Source of the DNA: Bacteroides sp.
GTDB taxonomy: Bacteria > Bacteroidota > Bacteroidia > Bacteroidales > Bacteroidaceae
Length of the DNA stretch: 61,164 nt
Direction: 5' to 3'
NCBI GenBank assembly: GCA_022648295.1
Contig: JALCME010000026.1
Span: 1-61,164, forward strand
This document shows, in pieces, positions 8,557-17,800 of the stretch. The translations under genes were made by a program, and so were the position numbers. The notes under the pieces were generated by a model. That model was not told where the DNA came from. It was given only the letters and a program-made list of their open reading frames with translations, and made no database searches. Positions within the stretch are counted from its first letter, which is position 1; the number at the start of each line of letters is the position of its first letter.

Positions 8557-10503
8557 ATGAAATTGAAATATTATATCTATTCATTCCTTGCAAGCGTAAT
8601 AATTATCTTTTCAGCTTGCACACCAGATGATTTTAATCTTGGAAAAAAAGATGTAACATCAGATGACTTGGTTGAAGGAATCGCTTTTACTGTTACACCT
8701 GATACCGAAAATCCTAACTTGATTCATTTAAAGAGTAATATGAAGGGTTATACCTGTTTATGGAATCATCCTCAAGGTCGGAGTCAAGAAGAATCTGTAG
8801 ATTTACAATTAGCTTTTCCCGGTAAGTATACTGTGACATTCGGTGTTGAAACGCGAGGAGGAATTGTTTATGGGGAACCTTATGAGTTTGAAGTAACTAC
8901 GACCTATTTAGGGTTTGTACAAGATGATTTATGGACCTATTTGACGGGTGGAGTTGGTGAGAGTAAAACGTGGATTCCAAATGATTATGATTATGATTTA
9001 GGAGCTTTAGGTGAGTTGACATATGCAGATCCTTCCAGTAATCCGGAATTTGATAATTGGAGTGCTAACTGGGATCCCGGGAAGGGTGTTACCGATGATG
9101 ATGGTATTTTTAATAGCTCTATGACTTTTAGTTTGAGTGCGGAAACTGGTACTACTGTAACAATTGTGAATGGGACTGAAGGAGCTGTTGCGGAGCAAAC
9201 GGGGACATATATGCTTGATAAGGATGCGCATACTCTTACTTTCACGGATTGTTCCATACTACATACTCAGAGTTGGGATGCGAAAGCTTCTAACTGGAAA
9301 ACAGGTTTGAAAGTCCTGACTTTGAATGAGAACTTCTTGCAGGTAGCTATTTGGAGAGATACTTCGGATGAGGGAGAATGGTGGATGGTTCTAAATTTTG
9401 TTTCTAAGGACTTCGCAGATAGTTTTACTAAAGTAGAAGCAGAGCCTACATTACCTGATAATTGGAAGGATGATATTTCACAAAACGTAGTAACTACAGT
9501 AAAGTGGACACTTTCTTCTAAGACTCCTTTTAACTGGACTGACCTGACGGGAGCATTATCAAACAGTTGGTCTTCTTTAGCTGATTATCCGGACTGGGGA
9601 TGGGGTACGCTTGATCCTGCGCAGTGGGCAAACTTCAGTATGACCTTAAATTCTGCGGATAAGACAGTCGAATTCTCAGATCTTGCGGGTAATCAAACTA
9701 GTGGAACTTATGATTTGGATGATAAAGGATTTTATACCTTTACAGGGGTGTCTTTACCGACCTTTACATTGGGAAGTAGTTCTACTTCTTGGCTTTCGTT
9801 CCATGCCGATGATAACGGACAATTGCGCGTTTTAAGTATTGTAAAAGATGCTTTGGGCAATGTTGCTGGCATGTGGGTGGGAGCACGGACTACCGGTAAA
9901 CCTGAATATACAGCCTATTTGCTTATCCCTTCGAGTGCCTCCACTCCTACAGACCCTAGCGCAGACTGGAAAAAAGCTTTAGCCGGTAAGACCTTTGTTC
10001 CTGATGTCAATTGGTTTATTGATTGGATTAATTTTGATTCTACCGGAGGTTGGACTAGTGAGAGTACATTTGGAGATGATTATGTTACAAATAGTTGGGT
10101 TTGGACTGCTGATGTACGTCAAGTAGCGGAATCTGCATCTTTAACTTTTGAGCAAAGTGGTAATGACATTACTGCTATTCTGGACTATACCAAGTTTGAT
10201 GGAACCAAGGTGAATGTCTCCGGTAAGGTTGACATAGATACCGAAGTGTCTGCATTAACATTTGACTTCCCAATGGTAGACTATACTGGTACTCCAGGTG
10301 CTTGGTTGAGTGTAGATAATAGTTCTAGAGGAGCATATTTTACGGAGCCTCTGACTCAGAAAGAGTGGCTTTTTATTTCTCATGGAGACTCAAATTTGAG
10401 TAATATTGCTACTAAGGGTATATGGTTGGGTGCCATATCTAATGCTAAGAGTGCTGGAGACGGCAAAGATGAAATTCTGGTATTCCATTGGATTGTGAAA
10501 TAG
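8557..10503 (+). CDS. Modular surface glycan-binding lipoprotein (SGBP-like)
   Basis: 648 residues. The lipobox FSAC gives C21, followed by TPDD, a surface-export-like signal. After an N-terminal Ig/PKD-like domain (about 35-118) come what look like three related beta-sandwich modules (about 120-290, 305-470 and 475-648). Each has Trp-rich patches and an SMTF..TVT..GTY.LD..TLTFT-type pattern, clearest in the first two. There are no glycosidase residues. Position after SusD is where SusE/F and SGBP proteins are encoded, so a role in capturing polysaccharide at the cell surface is likely. I do not recognise a named family for the modules. Confidence 0.7.
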   Translation: MKLKYYIYSFLASVIIIFSACTPDDFNLGKKDVTSDDLVEGIAFTVTPDTENPNLIHLKSNMKGYTCLWNHPQGRSQEESVDLQLAFPGKYTVTFGVETRGGIVYGEPYEFEVTTTYLGFVQDDLWTYLTGGVGESKTWIPNDYDYDLGALGELTYADPSSNPEFDNWSANWDPGKGVTDDDGIFNSSMTFSLSAETGTTVTIVNGTEGAVAEQTGTYMLDKDAHTLTFTDCSILHTQSWDAKASNWKTGLKVLTLNENFLQVAIWRDTSDEGEWWMVLNFVSKDFADSFTKVEAEPTLPDNWKDDISQNVVTTVKWTLSSKTPFNWTDLTGALSNSWSSLADYPDWGWGTLDPAQWANFSMTLNSADKTVEFSDLAGNQTSGTYDLDDKGFYTFTGVSLPTFTLGSSSTSWLSFHADDNGQLRVLSIVKDALGNVAGMWVGARTTGKPEYTAYLLIPSSASTPTDPSADWKKALAGKTFVPDVNWFIDWINFDSTGGWTSESTFGDDYVTNSWVWTADVRQVAESASLTFEQSGNDITAILDYTKFDGTKVNVSGKVDIDTEVSALTFDFPMVDYTGTPGAWLSVDNSSRGAYFTEPLTQKEWLFISHGDSNLSNIATKGIWLGAISNAKSAGDGKDEILVFHWIVK

Positions 10504-10531
10504 CACTATTCCGTAGCTATAGGTATTTATA

Positions 10532-10573
10532 AAATGATGGCTGGTTATCAACAGAGATAATCAGCCATCATTT
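10532..10573. terminator. Bidirectional terminator between convergent genes
   Basis: AAATGATGGCTGGTTA (10532-10547) pairs with TAATCAGCCATCATTT (10558-10573) apart from one G-T wobble. It sits between the end of the susCD operon on + and the end of the GH43 gene on -. Confidence 0.85.
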
Positions 10574-10595
10574 ATAGTGTATAAGTGTGTTATCT

Positions 10596-12161
10596 TTATT
10601 TCCCCAGATAGTCGAAATAGTCAAAATCGACATATGCATTTGATGATGCTGTTTCCGAAGTTGCAAACAATCCTAACATGATACCCGTAAATCCTCCGGT
10701 AGTTTCAGAACTAAGGTAGCGGGTATTCATTTTCCCTATTTCTTGAAAAGCCTTTCCATTAGTGGCATAACTGAAAGTATAAAAGTCTTTATCTCCTCTT
10801 ATTTGGAATTGAATCTCGCCTTTTTCAGTCAGAGGAATTTCTTTTTCTATATGGTCTAAACTACCTAATCGGTAGTGAAGGACAATAGCTTGTTCTTCGT
10901 CAGGCTTTTGCTCTACAACGAGGTCGTAATGGGAATGGTTGTTCATGAAAACCGTGATGCCTGCTTTATCGTTCACAAAGGCGTCTTGTAACTTTACCGA
11001 AGTGCTTGCCGTGAAAAAAATATGCTCTTGCCGGCGGGCTATAAAAGTAGGAGAATCTAAATCTTTTAAATGTATGGGAGTTGCTTTTAAGCGCAGTGTG
11101 CCTTCCGAAGTCGTGAGATAGTTTTCTGGTTTGGGGTTTCTCAAATAAACCCATTCCGGTCCCAACTTGCCTTTATTGAATTCTATACGGGTAATTTTTT
11201 TTGTTTCAGGTGATTGGGGTAGGGTTGGCACATTCATTTGCAAGGATATAGTACCGTCTCCGTTGACTACCGGCCAGGCATTTTTGTCCCATCGTACCGG
11301 GGCGAGAAATGTTTCACGTCCCAAGAGATGGTGTGACCCTGATTGGGGGCGAAAGGCCAGACAAACCATCCACCATGACCCGTCCTTTGCTTCTACCAGA
11401 TCTGCATGCCCGGTACCTTGTATAGGGTTAAGTTGGGCATTAGCATTGATATGGGTTAGGATTGGATTGGCTGGATTGCCGGTATAAGGACCGTCAATGT
11501 GCCTGCTGCGGGCGATTGTCACTTTGTGACCGTATTCGGTGCCTCCTTCTGAGATCATCAGATAGTACCAATGATCTTTTTTATAAATATGTGGTGCTTC
11601 GGGATATCTACCGCCGGTGCCATTCCAAATCTTCTTGGACGGAGTTAATTGTTCACCGGTCATCGGATTGATTTGGCAGAGGTTGATGCAATTTTCAGGG
11701 TTACTAACCAAATAACATTTCCCATCTTCAAAGTATAGTGAAGGGTCAATGCCGCCCTGATTTAGCCAAACGGGGTCCGACCATTCTCCTTTAGGATCGG
11801 TGGCGTGAACCAAAAAATTGCCTTTGTCTGAAACGTTGGTTGTCACCATATAAAACACGCCGTTGTCGTATCGGATGGTAGGTGCATATATTCCTCCTGA
11901 AGGAGGACAGTTTGTTAATTTTAGCTGAGAGAATCTTGTTAGACAATGCCCTATCTGGGTCCAATGGATTAAATCCTTACTGTGAAACAGGGGTACGCCT
12001 GGAAAGTATTCGAAGCTACTTGTTACTAAATAAAAATCGTCATCTACTCTACAAACACTTGGGTCGGGATGGAATCCGGGGATAACAGGATTCTGATAAC
12101 TTTCTTGAGCGTAGATGTAACCGATGTTTAGCGCAATAAACAATAAAATGATATTTCTCAT
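10596..12161 (-). CDS. Glycoside hydrolase family 43, arabinofuranosidase/xylosidase-like
   Basis: Exo-acting inverting glycosidase of 521 residues. The signal peptide ends near A18 with no lipobox, so it is probably periplasmic. The five-blade propeller occupies about 20-320 with the GH43 triad: base D33 in FHPDPS, pKa modulator D139 in GGIDPS, and acid E188 in YPEAPHIY. A C-terminal beta-sandwich (about 330-520) is the concanavalin-like domain of XynB-type GH43 enzymes. Related enzymes in xyloglucan loci of Bacteroides are alpha-L-arabinofuranosidases, and beta-xylosidase is the alternative. It is the only gene of the locus on the minus strand and shares a 244-bp divergent promoter region with the GH5 gene. 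Confidence 0.9.
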   Translation of the reverse strand: MRNIILLFIALNIGYIYAQESYQNPVIPGFHPDPSVCRVDDDFYLVTSSFEYFPGVPLFHSKDLIHWTQIGHCLTRFSQLKLTNCPPSGGIYAPTIRYDNGVFYMVTTNVSDKGNFLVHATDPKGEWSDPVWLNQGGIDPSLYFEDGKCYLVSNPENCINLCQINPMTGEQLTPSKKIWNGTGGRYPEAPHIYKKDHWYYLMISEGGTEYGHKVTIARSRHIDGPYTGNPANPILTHINANAQLNPIQGTGHADLVEAKDGSWWMVCLAFRPQSGSHHLLGRETFLAPVRWDKNAWPVVNGDGTISLQMNVPTLPQSPETKKITRIEFNKGKLGPEWVYLRNPKPENYLTTSEGTLRLKATPIHLKDLDSPTFIARRQEHIFFTASTSVKLQDAFVNDKAGITVFMNNHSHYDLVVEQKPDEEQAIVLHYRLGSLDHIEKEIPLTEKGEIQFQIRGDKDFYTFSYATNGKAFQEIGKMNTRYLSSETTGGFTGIMLGLFATSETASSNAYVDFDYFDYLGK

Positions 12162-12342
12162 AAAAACAGTCCCTTCGTTTAATTAAATTAGTAAGATATT
12201 TGCACGAAGATATTGTTTAAAATAGAAAAAAACAAGAAAGACATATTTTATTATCTATTGTTGGCAACTTTTTATTTGGTGTATCTAACAAATTATACCG
12301 TTCTGCATAACATAAGTGGATAGTTCTCTCTCTTCTTTATCT

Positions 12343-12350
12343 TACATTTG
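12343..12350 (+). promoter_or_regulatory. -7 box of the GH5 promoter
   Basis: TACATTTG matches TAnnTTTG, about 55 bases before the GH5 start. The -33 position (around 12321) has only a weak match. The facing promoter of the GH43 gene must lie in the same 12162-12405 region, but I see no clear -7 box for it. Confidence 0.55.
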
Positions 12351-12405
12351 TCATCTATCAATGATATGTTAACTCAAGGTTTAAGAACGAAAGACAGTAT
12401 AGTTT

Positions 12406-14181
12406 ATGAAAATTATAAAAGATTACCTGATACTAGGGTTTGTGTTGTTTATCACAGTGGTGGTTGCCTGTTCCGGCGATAATAATAATGAGGTAGAGCC
12501 TGCAATAACAGTTGCCAAAAAAGAGATGGACTTTTCAAAAACAGGCGGAACAGATATCTTATCCATAAAATCGAATGTATCACTGGAAGTGACGAGTAAT
12601 CAAGGCTGGTGCAAAGTAGAACCGGTAGCATCTACATCCGGTACAACTTTTAAATATTCTATTATTGTAGAGGCGAATGCAACCACCGATGAGCGTGTTG
12701 CCGAAGTTACAATACAAGGGGGAAGTGTTGTAGAGACGGTGAATGTAGTACAATCGGCGGCAGATGCTTTGATTGTGAAAAAAACTTCTTATCAGGTGAG
12801 AGCCGAGGGAGAGACGATAGCTGTAGAATTGCAAGCAACAGGTGACTATCAGATCACAATAAATGATGAGGACTGGATTTCTAAGGAAGGGACTCGTACA
12901 TTAACAGATAAAACCGAAAAGTTTATTATTGCACCAAATTATTTGACTGGGAAAAGGGTCGGAAGTATAACTTTTGTTCTGGCAGATCTCACCGAAACAA
13001 TTTCAATAGAACAAGAAGGGATGGATATTCCGGCGGCAGATAAGTCCGGGATGGATAAGGATGCTGTTGCATTGGTAAAAGATATATATGCAGGTTGGAA
13101 CTTGGGGAATACATTAGAAGCATGTACTATCTCGGGGCAGGATCATTTCACATGGGGAAGTACCACTTTAGCGAATGTTAATGCCGGAGAGACTTTATGG
13201 AGGAATCCGGTGGTTACTCAGGATTTGATTTCCACTGTAAAGAATGCGGGATTTAATGCTATTCGCATACCTTGTGCCTGGTATGCCCATTTTGAGGATG
13301 AAGTGAATTATACGATTAAACCGGAATGGTTGAAGCGGGTTAGAGAAGTAGTTGACTACTGTTATAAAGAAGAACTGTATGTCATATTAAATGTCCATTG
13401 GGATACTGGATGGCTTGAAAATAATTGTATGGAAGATGTAAAAGATAGAGTCAATAAGGTACAGGAAATACTATGGACACAAATTGCAACTTATTTCCGG
13501 AGCTATGATGAACATTTACTGTTTGCAGGGTGCAATGAGCCTAATGCTGACAGTGTTGAACGGATGGCTGTTTTGAAATCTTACGAGCAGACTTTTGTCA
13601 ATGTGGTACGTGCCACAGGAGGAAAAAATGTATACCGTAATCTGATTATTCAAGGTCCCAATACAGACATAGAAACTACGTACAATATCTTTGGAAGTAT
13701 GCCTACGGATGTGGTCTCCAATCGCCTTATGGCAGAAGTTCATTATTATACCCCTTGGCAATTCTGCGGAATGACAGAAGATGCTTCATGGGGTAAAATG
13801 TTCTATTATTGGGGAGAGGGGTATCATGTTGAAGGTTCTGAGCGTAATGCTACATGGGGGGAAGAAGGTGATATGAAGGTACTTTTTCAGAAGGTGAAAA
13901 CACAATTTGTAGATCATGGCATTCCGGTGATATTAGGCGAGTATGGGGTTGCCCGTCGTAGTAATTTGACCGGGTCGGATCTTGAATCACATTTGAAATC
14001 CCGTGCATATTATAATCAGTATGTGACCGAACAAGCTAAAAATTATGGACTAGCTCCGTTTTACTGGGACAACGGTGGCGATGATTTTTCCCTTATTAAT
14101 CGTGAAAGTAATACAATTGGTGATTCTCAATTATGGAATGCAATAATGGAAGGGGCTAAGAATGGTAACTATCCGTATTAA
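12406..14181 (+). CDS. GH5 endo-beta-glucanase (probable xyloglucanase) with BACON-like domains
   Basis: Cell-surface endo-glycanase of 591 residues. The lipobox VVAC gives C22, followed by SGDNNNE, an exported-lipoprotein-like start. Two BACON-like beta-sandwich repeats (about 33-120 and 122-205, each with the I-V-Q-x-A/G ending) precede a GH5 barrel from about 220. The acid/base is E378 in GCNEP and the nucleophile E512 in ILGEYG. GWNLGNTLEA at the barrel start and the BACON arrangement are those of the surface endo-xyloglucanases in Bacteroides xyloglucan loci. Specificity for xyloglucan over other beta-1,4-glucans is inferred from neighbours. A terminator follows at 14267-14299. Confidence 0.9.
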   Translation: MKIIKDYLILGFVLFITVVVACSGDNNNEVEPAITVAKKEMDFSKTGGTDILSIKSNVSLEVTSNQGWCKVEPVASTSGTTFKYSIIVEANATTDERVAEVTIQGGSVVETVNVVQSAADALIVKKTSYQVRAEGETIAVELQATGDYQITINDEDWISKEGTRTLTDKTEKFIIAPNYLTGKRVGSITFVLADLTETISIEQEGMDIPAADKSGMDKDAVALVKDIYAGWNLGNTLEACTISGQDHFTWGSTTLANVNAGETLWRNPVVTQDLISTVKNAGFNAIRIPCAWYAHFEDEVNYTIKPEWLKRVREVVDYCYKEELYVILNVHWDTGWLENNCMEDVKDRVNKVQEILWTQIATYFRSYDEHLLFAGCNEPNADSVERMAVLKSYEQTFVNVVRATGGKNVYRNLIIQGPNTDIETTYNIFGSMPTDVVSNRLMAEVHYYTPWQFCGMTEDASWGKMFYYWGEGYHVEGSERNATWGEEGDMKVLFQKVKTQFVDHGIPVILGEYGVARRSNLTGSDLESHLKSRAYYNQYVTEQAKNYGLAPFYWDNGGDDFSLINRESNTIGDSQLWNAIMEGAKNGNYPY

Positions 14182-14266
14182 CTGGAATAAGAAAGATGTT
14201 TTCGAAGGTGAATGGTATTTCTTAGGTAAGAGATCATGTTATTACAGGTTCTTTTAATTGGTTTGG

Positions 14267-14299
14267 AGGACAGGTCCCATCATGGAACCTGTCCTTTTT
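14267..14299 (+). terminator. Terminator after the GH5 gene
   Basis: AGGACAGGT (14267-14275) pairs with ACCTGTCCT (14287-14295), followed by a run of T. Confidence 0.85.
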
Positions 14300-14513
14300 G
14301 CTTTAATTGGCGAATGAGGTTGAAAGCATGGATTGGATATTTAGAAATAGCACTTGAAAGGATGCTCTTCACCTCCATTTACAATTAGGTGGTGAATGAA
14401 GAAGTATTTGAGGCGAATAAGTCTTTTTAATTTACCGTTGTTATGCTTTACTCTATTGGAGAGTACAGGATGCGGTACAACCTATTTTGAATAGCTACAT
14501 ATGTGAATAAGTA
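14300..14513. other. Intergenic stretch before the HTCS gene
   Basis: About 210 bases without a gene. The only structure seen is an imperfect stem, TTCACCTCC (14368-14376) with GGTGGTGAA (14388-14396). The region continues into the phased repeat array at 14514. Confidence 0.5.
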
Positions 14514-14601
14514 TTAAAAGGCTTTTATTACATCATTAAAAGCCTTTTAAAACATAAATGAAAGCCTTTTATTTATGTAATGAAAGCCTTTTAATTATAG
14601 C
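14514..14601. repeat. Four palindromic AAAGCCTTTT units phased at 22 bp
   Basis: Pseudo-palindromic cores are centred at 14521, 14543, 14565 and 14587, exactly 22 bp apart: AAAAGGCTTTT, AAAAGCCTTTT, GAAAGCCTTTT and GAAAGCCTTTT. The first is in the opposite orientation of its central base. The 11-bp linkers are AT-rich and partly alike. The array ends about 250 bp before the HTCS start codon. Spacing of about two helical turns puts all cores on one face of the helix, as for operators bound side by side. Which protein binds, if any, is unknown. Confidence 0.8.
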
Positions 14602-14848
14602 TCACATTAAACTTGATCAAATAAAGGTATTATATATAATCTATATTTACTATATGAAGCGAATATCCATATAGCTGATGCATTACTAATCGATGAAATT
14701 TAGAGGCATATATTTAATTTTGCTGACGGAGCATATTCCTAAAAAAAAAGTAGGATATAAAGCAGTAAAAAAAGGTACAAATCTTTGCTTTCCTAGTCAT
14801 TTTTTATTTCATTTGCATAGAATACTATTATCCTCCTTGTTTCTAATA
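14602..14848. other. Leader region of the HTCS gene
   Basis: AT-rich, no gene of its own. TATATTTA at 14642-14649 resembles a -7 box with its last base changed, and I find no -33 at the right distance. The HTCS frame is open back to an ATG at 14693, but the peptide from there to 14848 does not resemble the family. Confidence 0.4.
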
Positions 14849-17800
14849 ATGAAAAAACTAATTTTACTTATTTTGATTCTGTTGACGCCGGTATCTGTTC
14901 TTCTGGCTCATGGTTATATGTTTAAACATTTAGAGGTACGTGACGGCTTGCCTAATAATCAGATAAATGCTATTTTTAAAGATTCTGAAGGCTTCATGTG
15001 GTTTGGCACAGCTTCTGGCTTAGTTCGGTATGATGGCTATTGTTTTAAAATATTCCGCAATTATGAAGCTGATAAAACGTCTCTTCCCGATAATTATATT
15101 GAAAATATCTTTGAAGATGGTGACGGGCGTTTATGGGTATGTACAGGACAAAGTGTCTATACACTTTATGACAGGTTTACGGGAACCTTCGTGCAAAATA
15201 TACGTCAGTGGATGTGGAACGTTGGAATAGATGGCACTCCCCGTCGTGTATTTGTAGATAAGCAAAAAACATTGTGGTTTGCAGTGGACGGCAAAGGCTT
15301 ATACTACTATCCGAAAGGAGCTAAGCTTGCCAAAGAAGTTTCTTTAGGTGCAAAGAACGATTTCGTAGGAAGTATTACCGATATTAAAGAATGTAAAGAT
15401 GGAATTGTTTTCGTGTACGATAATGGGCGGGTCATTTGCATTGACCGGAAGCAACATGACCTCCGGTGGATGCTGGATGATGTGGTAAAAGAGTTGAATA
15501 ATTCCCGTGTGGATGTTTTTTCTTTATTTGTGGATGCAGGTGAAAACCTGTGGATATATGGAGCACCGGGGATATGGACTTATAATTTGGTTCGGAAAGA
15601 GTGGCAATCCCAATATTATAAAGAATTTAACCAATCCCATAATATGATACGTTCTATGGCGCAAGATAAGCAAGGGCGCATTTGGTTTGGAAAGGATCAG
15701 GATGGCATCGATATATGGAATATGAGGACCGGGGAAAAAATTTCGTTGGTTTATCATGCGGATGATGAGCGTGGTTTGCCTAATAATACGGTGAATGTGT
15801 TGTACGAAGACTGTGACGGGATTATGTGGGTAGGAACCTATAAGAAAGGAGTGGCATATTATCATGAGAGTATATACAAGTTTGCTCTTAATCATTTAGG
15901 CGATGTCAACTGTATAGAAGAAGATCAAAATGAGAATTTGTGGCTTGGGACCAATGATGCCGGTTTAATACATTGGAACCCAAATACTAATGAGCAAAAA
16001 ACATATAAATGCTCCGATGTAAATACGGTCTCATCAAATGTCATTGTCTGCTTGCTCCGCGCACGGAACAATAAATTATGGATAGGAACCTTCTGGGAAG
16101 GGCTGAATTGTTTTGATGGTAAACGTTTCTTGCATTATAAGAATATTCCCGGTAATACCAATTCGTTGTCCAATAATAATGTATGGTCTCTTGCGGAAGA
16201 TAAAGATGGCAATATTTGGATTGGGACATTAGGCGGAGGATTGCAATGCCTAAATCCAATGACAGGTCAATTTACCACCTACAATATGACTAACTCCAAT
16301 ATCATTTCAAATCATATTGCATCTATCTGCATGACTCGCGATAATCGGTTAATTATAGGGACATCCTCTTCGGGGTTGTCTATTCTGGATCTTACGACTC
16401 GAAAGTTTACAAACCTGGTAGGCAACTTAGCAGGGACGGTACGTTTTTCAAATCAAAGTATTAATCAGGTTTTTGAAGATAGTCGCGGCCTTATCTGGAT
16501 CGGAACTCGTGATGGTTTGAATCTATATGATCCCAGGAGAGATTTATTGCAGATAGTATCTGTTGGGGGAGATAATTCGAAACAGTTTATTGCTGGCATC
16601 ACGGAGGATGAGAACAAAAATTTGTGGGTTACTACGGCTAATGGTATAATGAATATTGTTCCTTCTATTGATACTAAAGACGGGACTTATAACCTGCGTG
16701 TTTATACCTATGATGACAAAGACGGACTTCAAAGCTGTGAATTTAATCAACGTTCGGTGAAGCGACTCACATCTGGAGAAATAGTGATAGGAGGTTTATA
16801 TGGCATCAACAGTTTCTTCCCCGATAACATAAAATACAATAAGACACTTCCTAAAGTGATTTTTACAGGTTTTCAATTATTTAATACGGATGTTGAGATT
16901 GGAAAATCATATGGTGGGCGTGTGTTATTAAAGAAGGCATTGAATGAAGCTCGTGAAATAACTTTGGATTATAAACAGAATGTATTCACCGTTCTGTTTG
17001 CATCCGATAATTATATTCTTCCGGATAAGACACAATATGTCTATAAACTGGAGGGATTTAATGAAGACTGGATGAAGGGGTCGGCAGATGTGCATCGGGT
17101 GACTTATACTAACTTAGCTCCCGGAACGTATGTCCTGAAAGTGAGGGCAGTCAATAGCGATAGCTATACCGGCACGAAAGAATCTACACTGAAGATTATT
17201 ATTCTTCCACCTTTCTGGATGACACCGTGGGCTTATATCGTCTATGCCTTATTGCTCCTTGGCATTTTGGTCATTGCTCGTAATGAAATATTGCGTCGAG
17301 AGCGTAATAAATTCCGAATACATCAAATGGAACAGGAGGTGCAGAAGAATGAAGAAATCAGTCAAATGAAGTTCCGCTTTTTTACGAACGTAAGTCACGA
17401 ACTGCGTACTCCTCTGACCTTAATTATTTCGCCTCTTGAAACAATGATGAAGGAAACAATAGATCGAGGGCATTTGGACCAGATAAAGATGATGCATCGT
17501 AATGCGTTGCGGTTATTGAATCTTGTAAACCAATTGCTGGACTTTCGGAAGAGTGAAGTGACAGGACTGAAATTGAACCTTTCGGAAGGAGAAATCGTGG
17601 AGTTTATACATACCATTTGCAACTCCTTCCTGATGTTATCAGAGAAGAAGAATGTGCATTTGACTTTCTTTTCCGCCGTTGATTCCTTAAATATGCTTTT
17701 TGATGAGGATAAGATCGGTAAAGTGGTTATGAACCTGTTGTCCAATGCCTTTAAATTTACTCCGGAAGGAGGGAGGGTGGATGTTGCGTTGGAACTTATT

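Noticed and set aside
14693..14848. Earlier ATG for the HTCS gene
   Set aside because: The 52 extra residues are Lys/Phe-rich and unlike the family. ATG 14849 begins a clean signal sequence.
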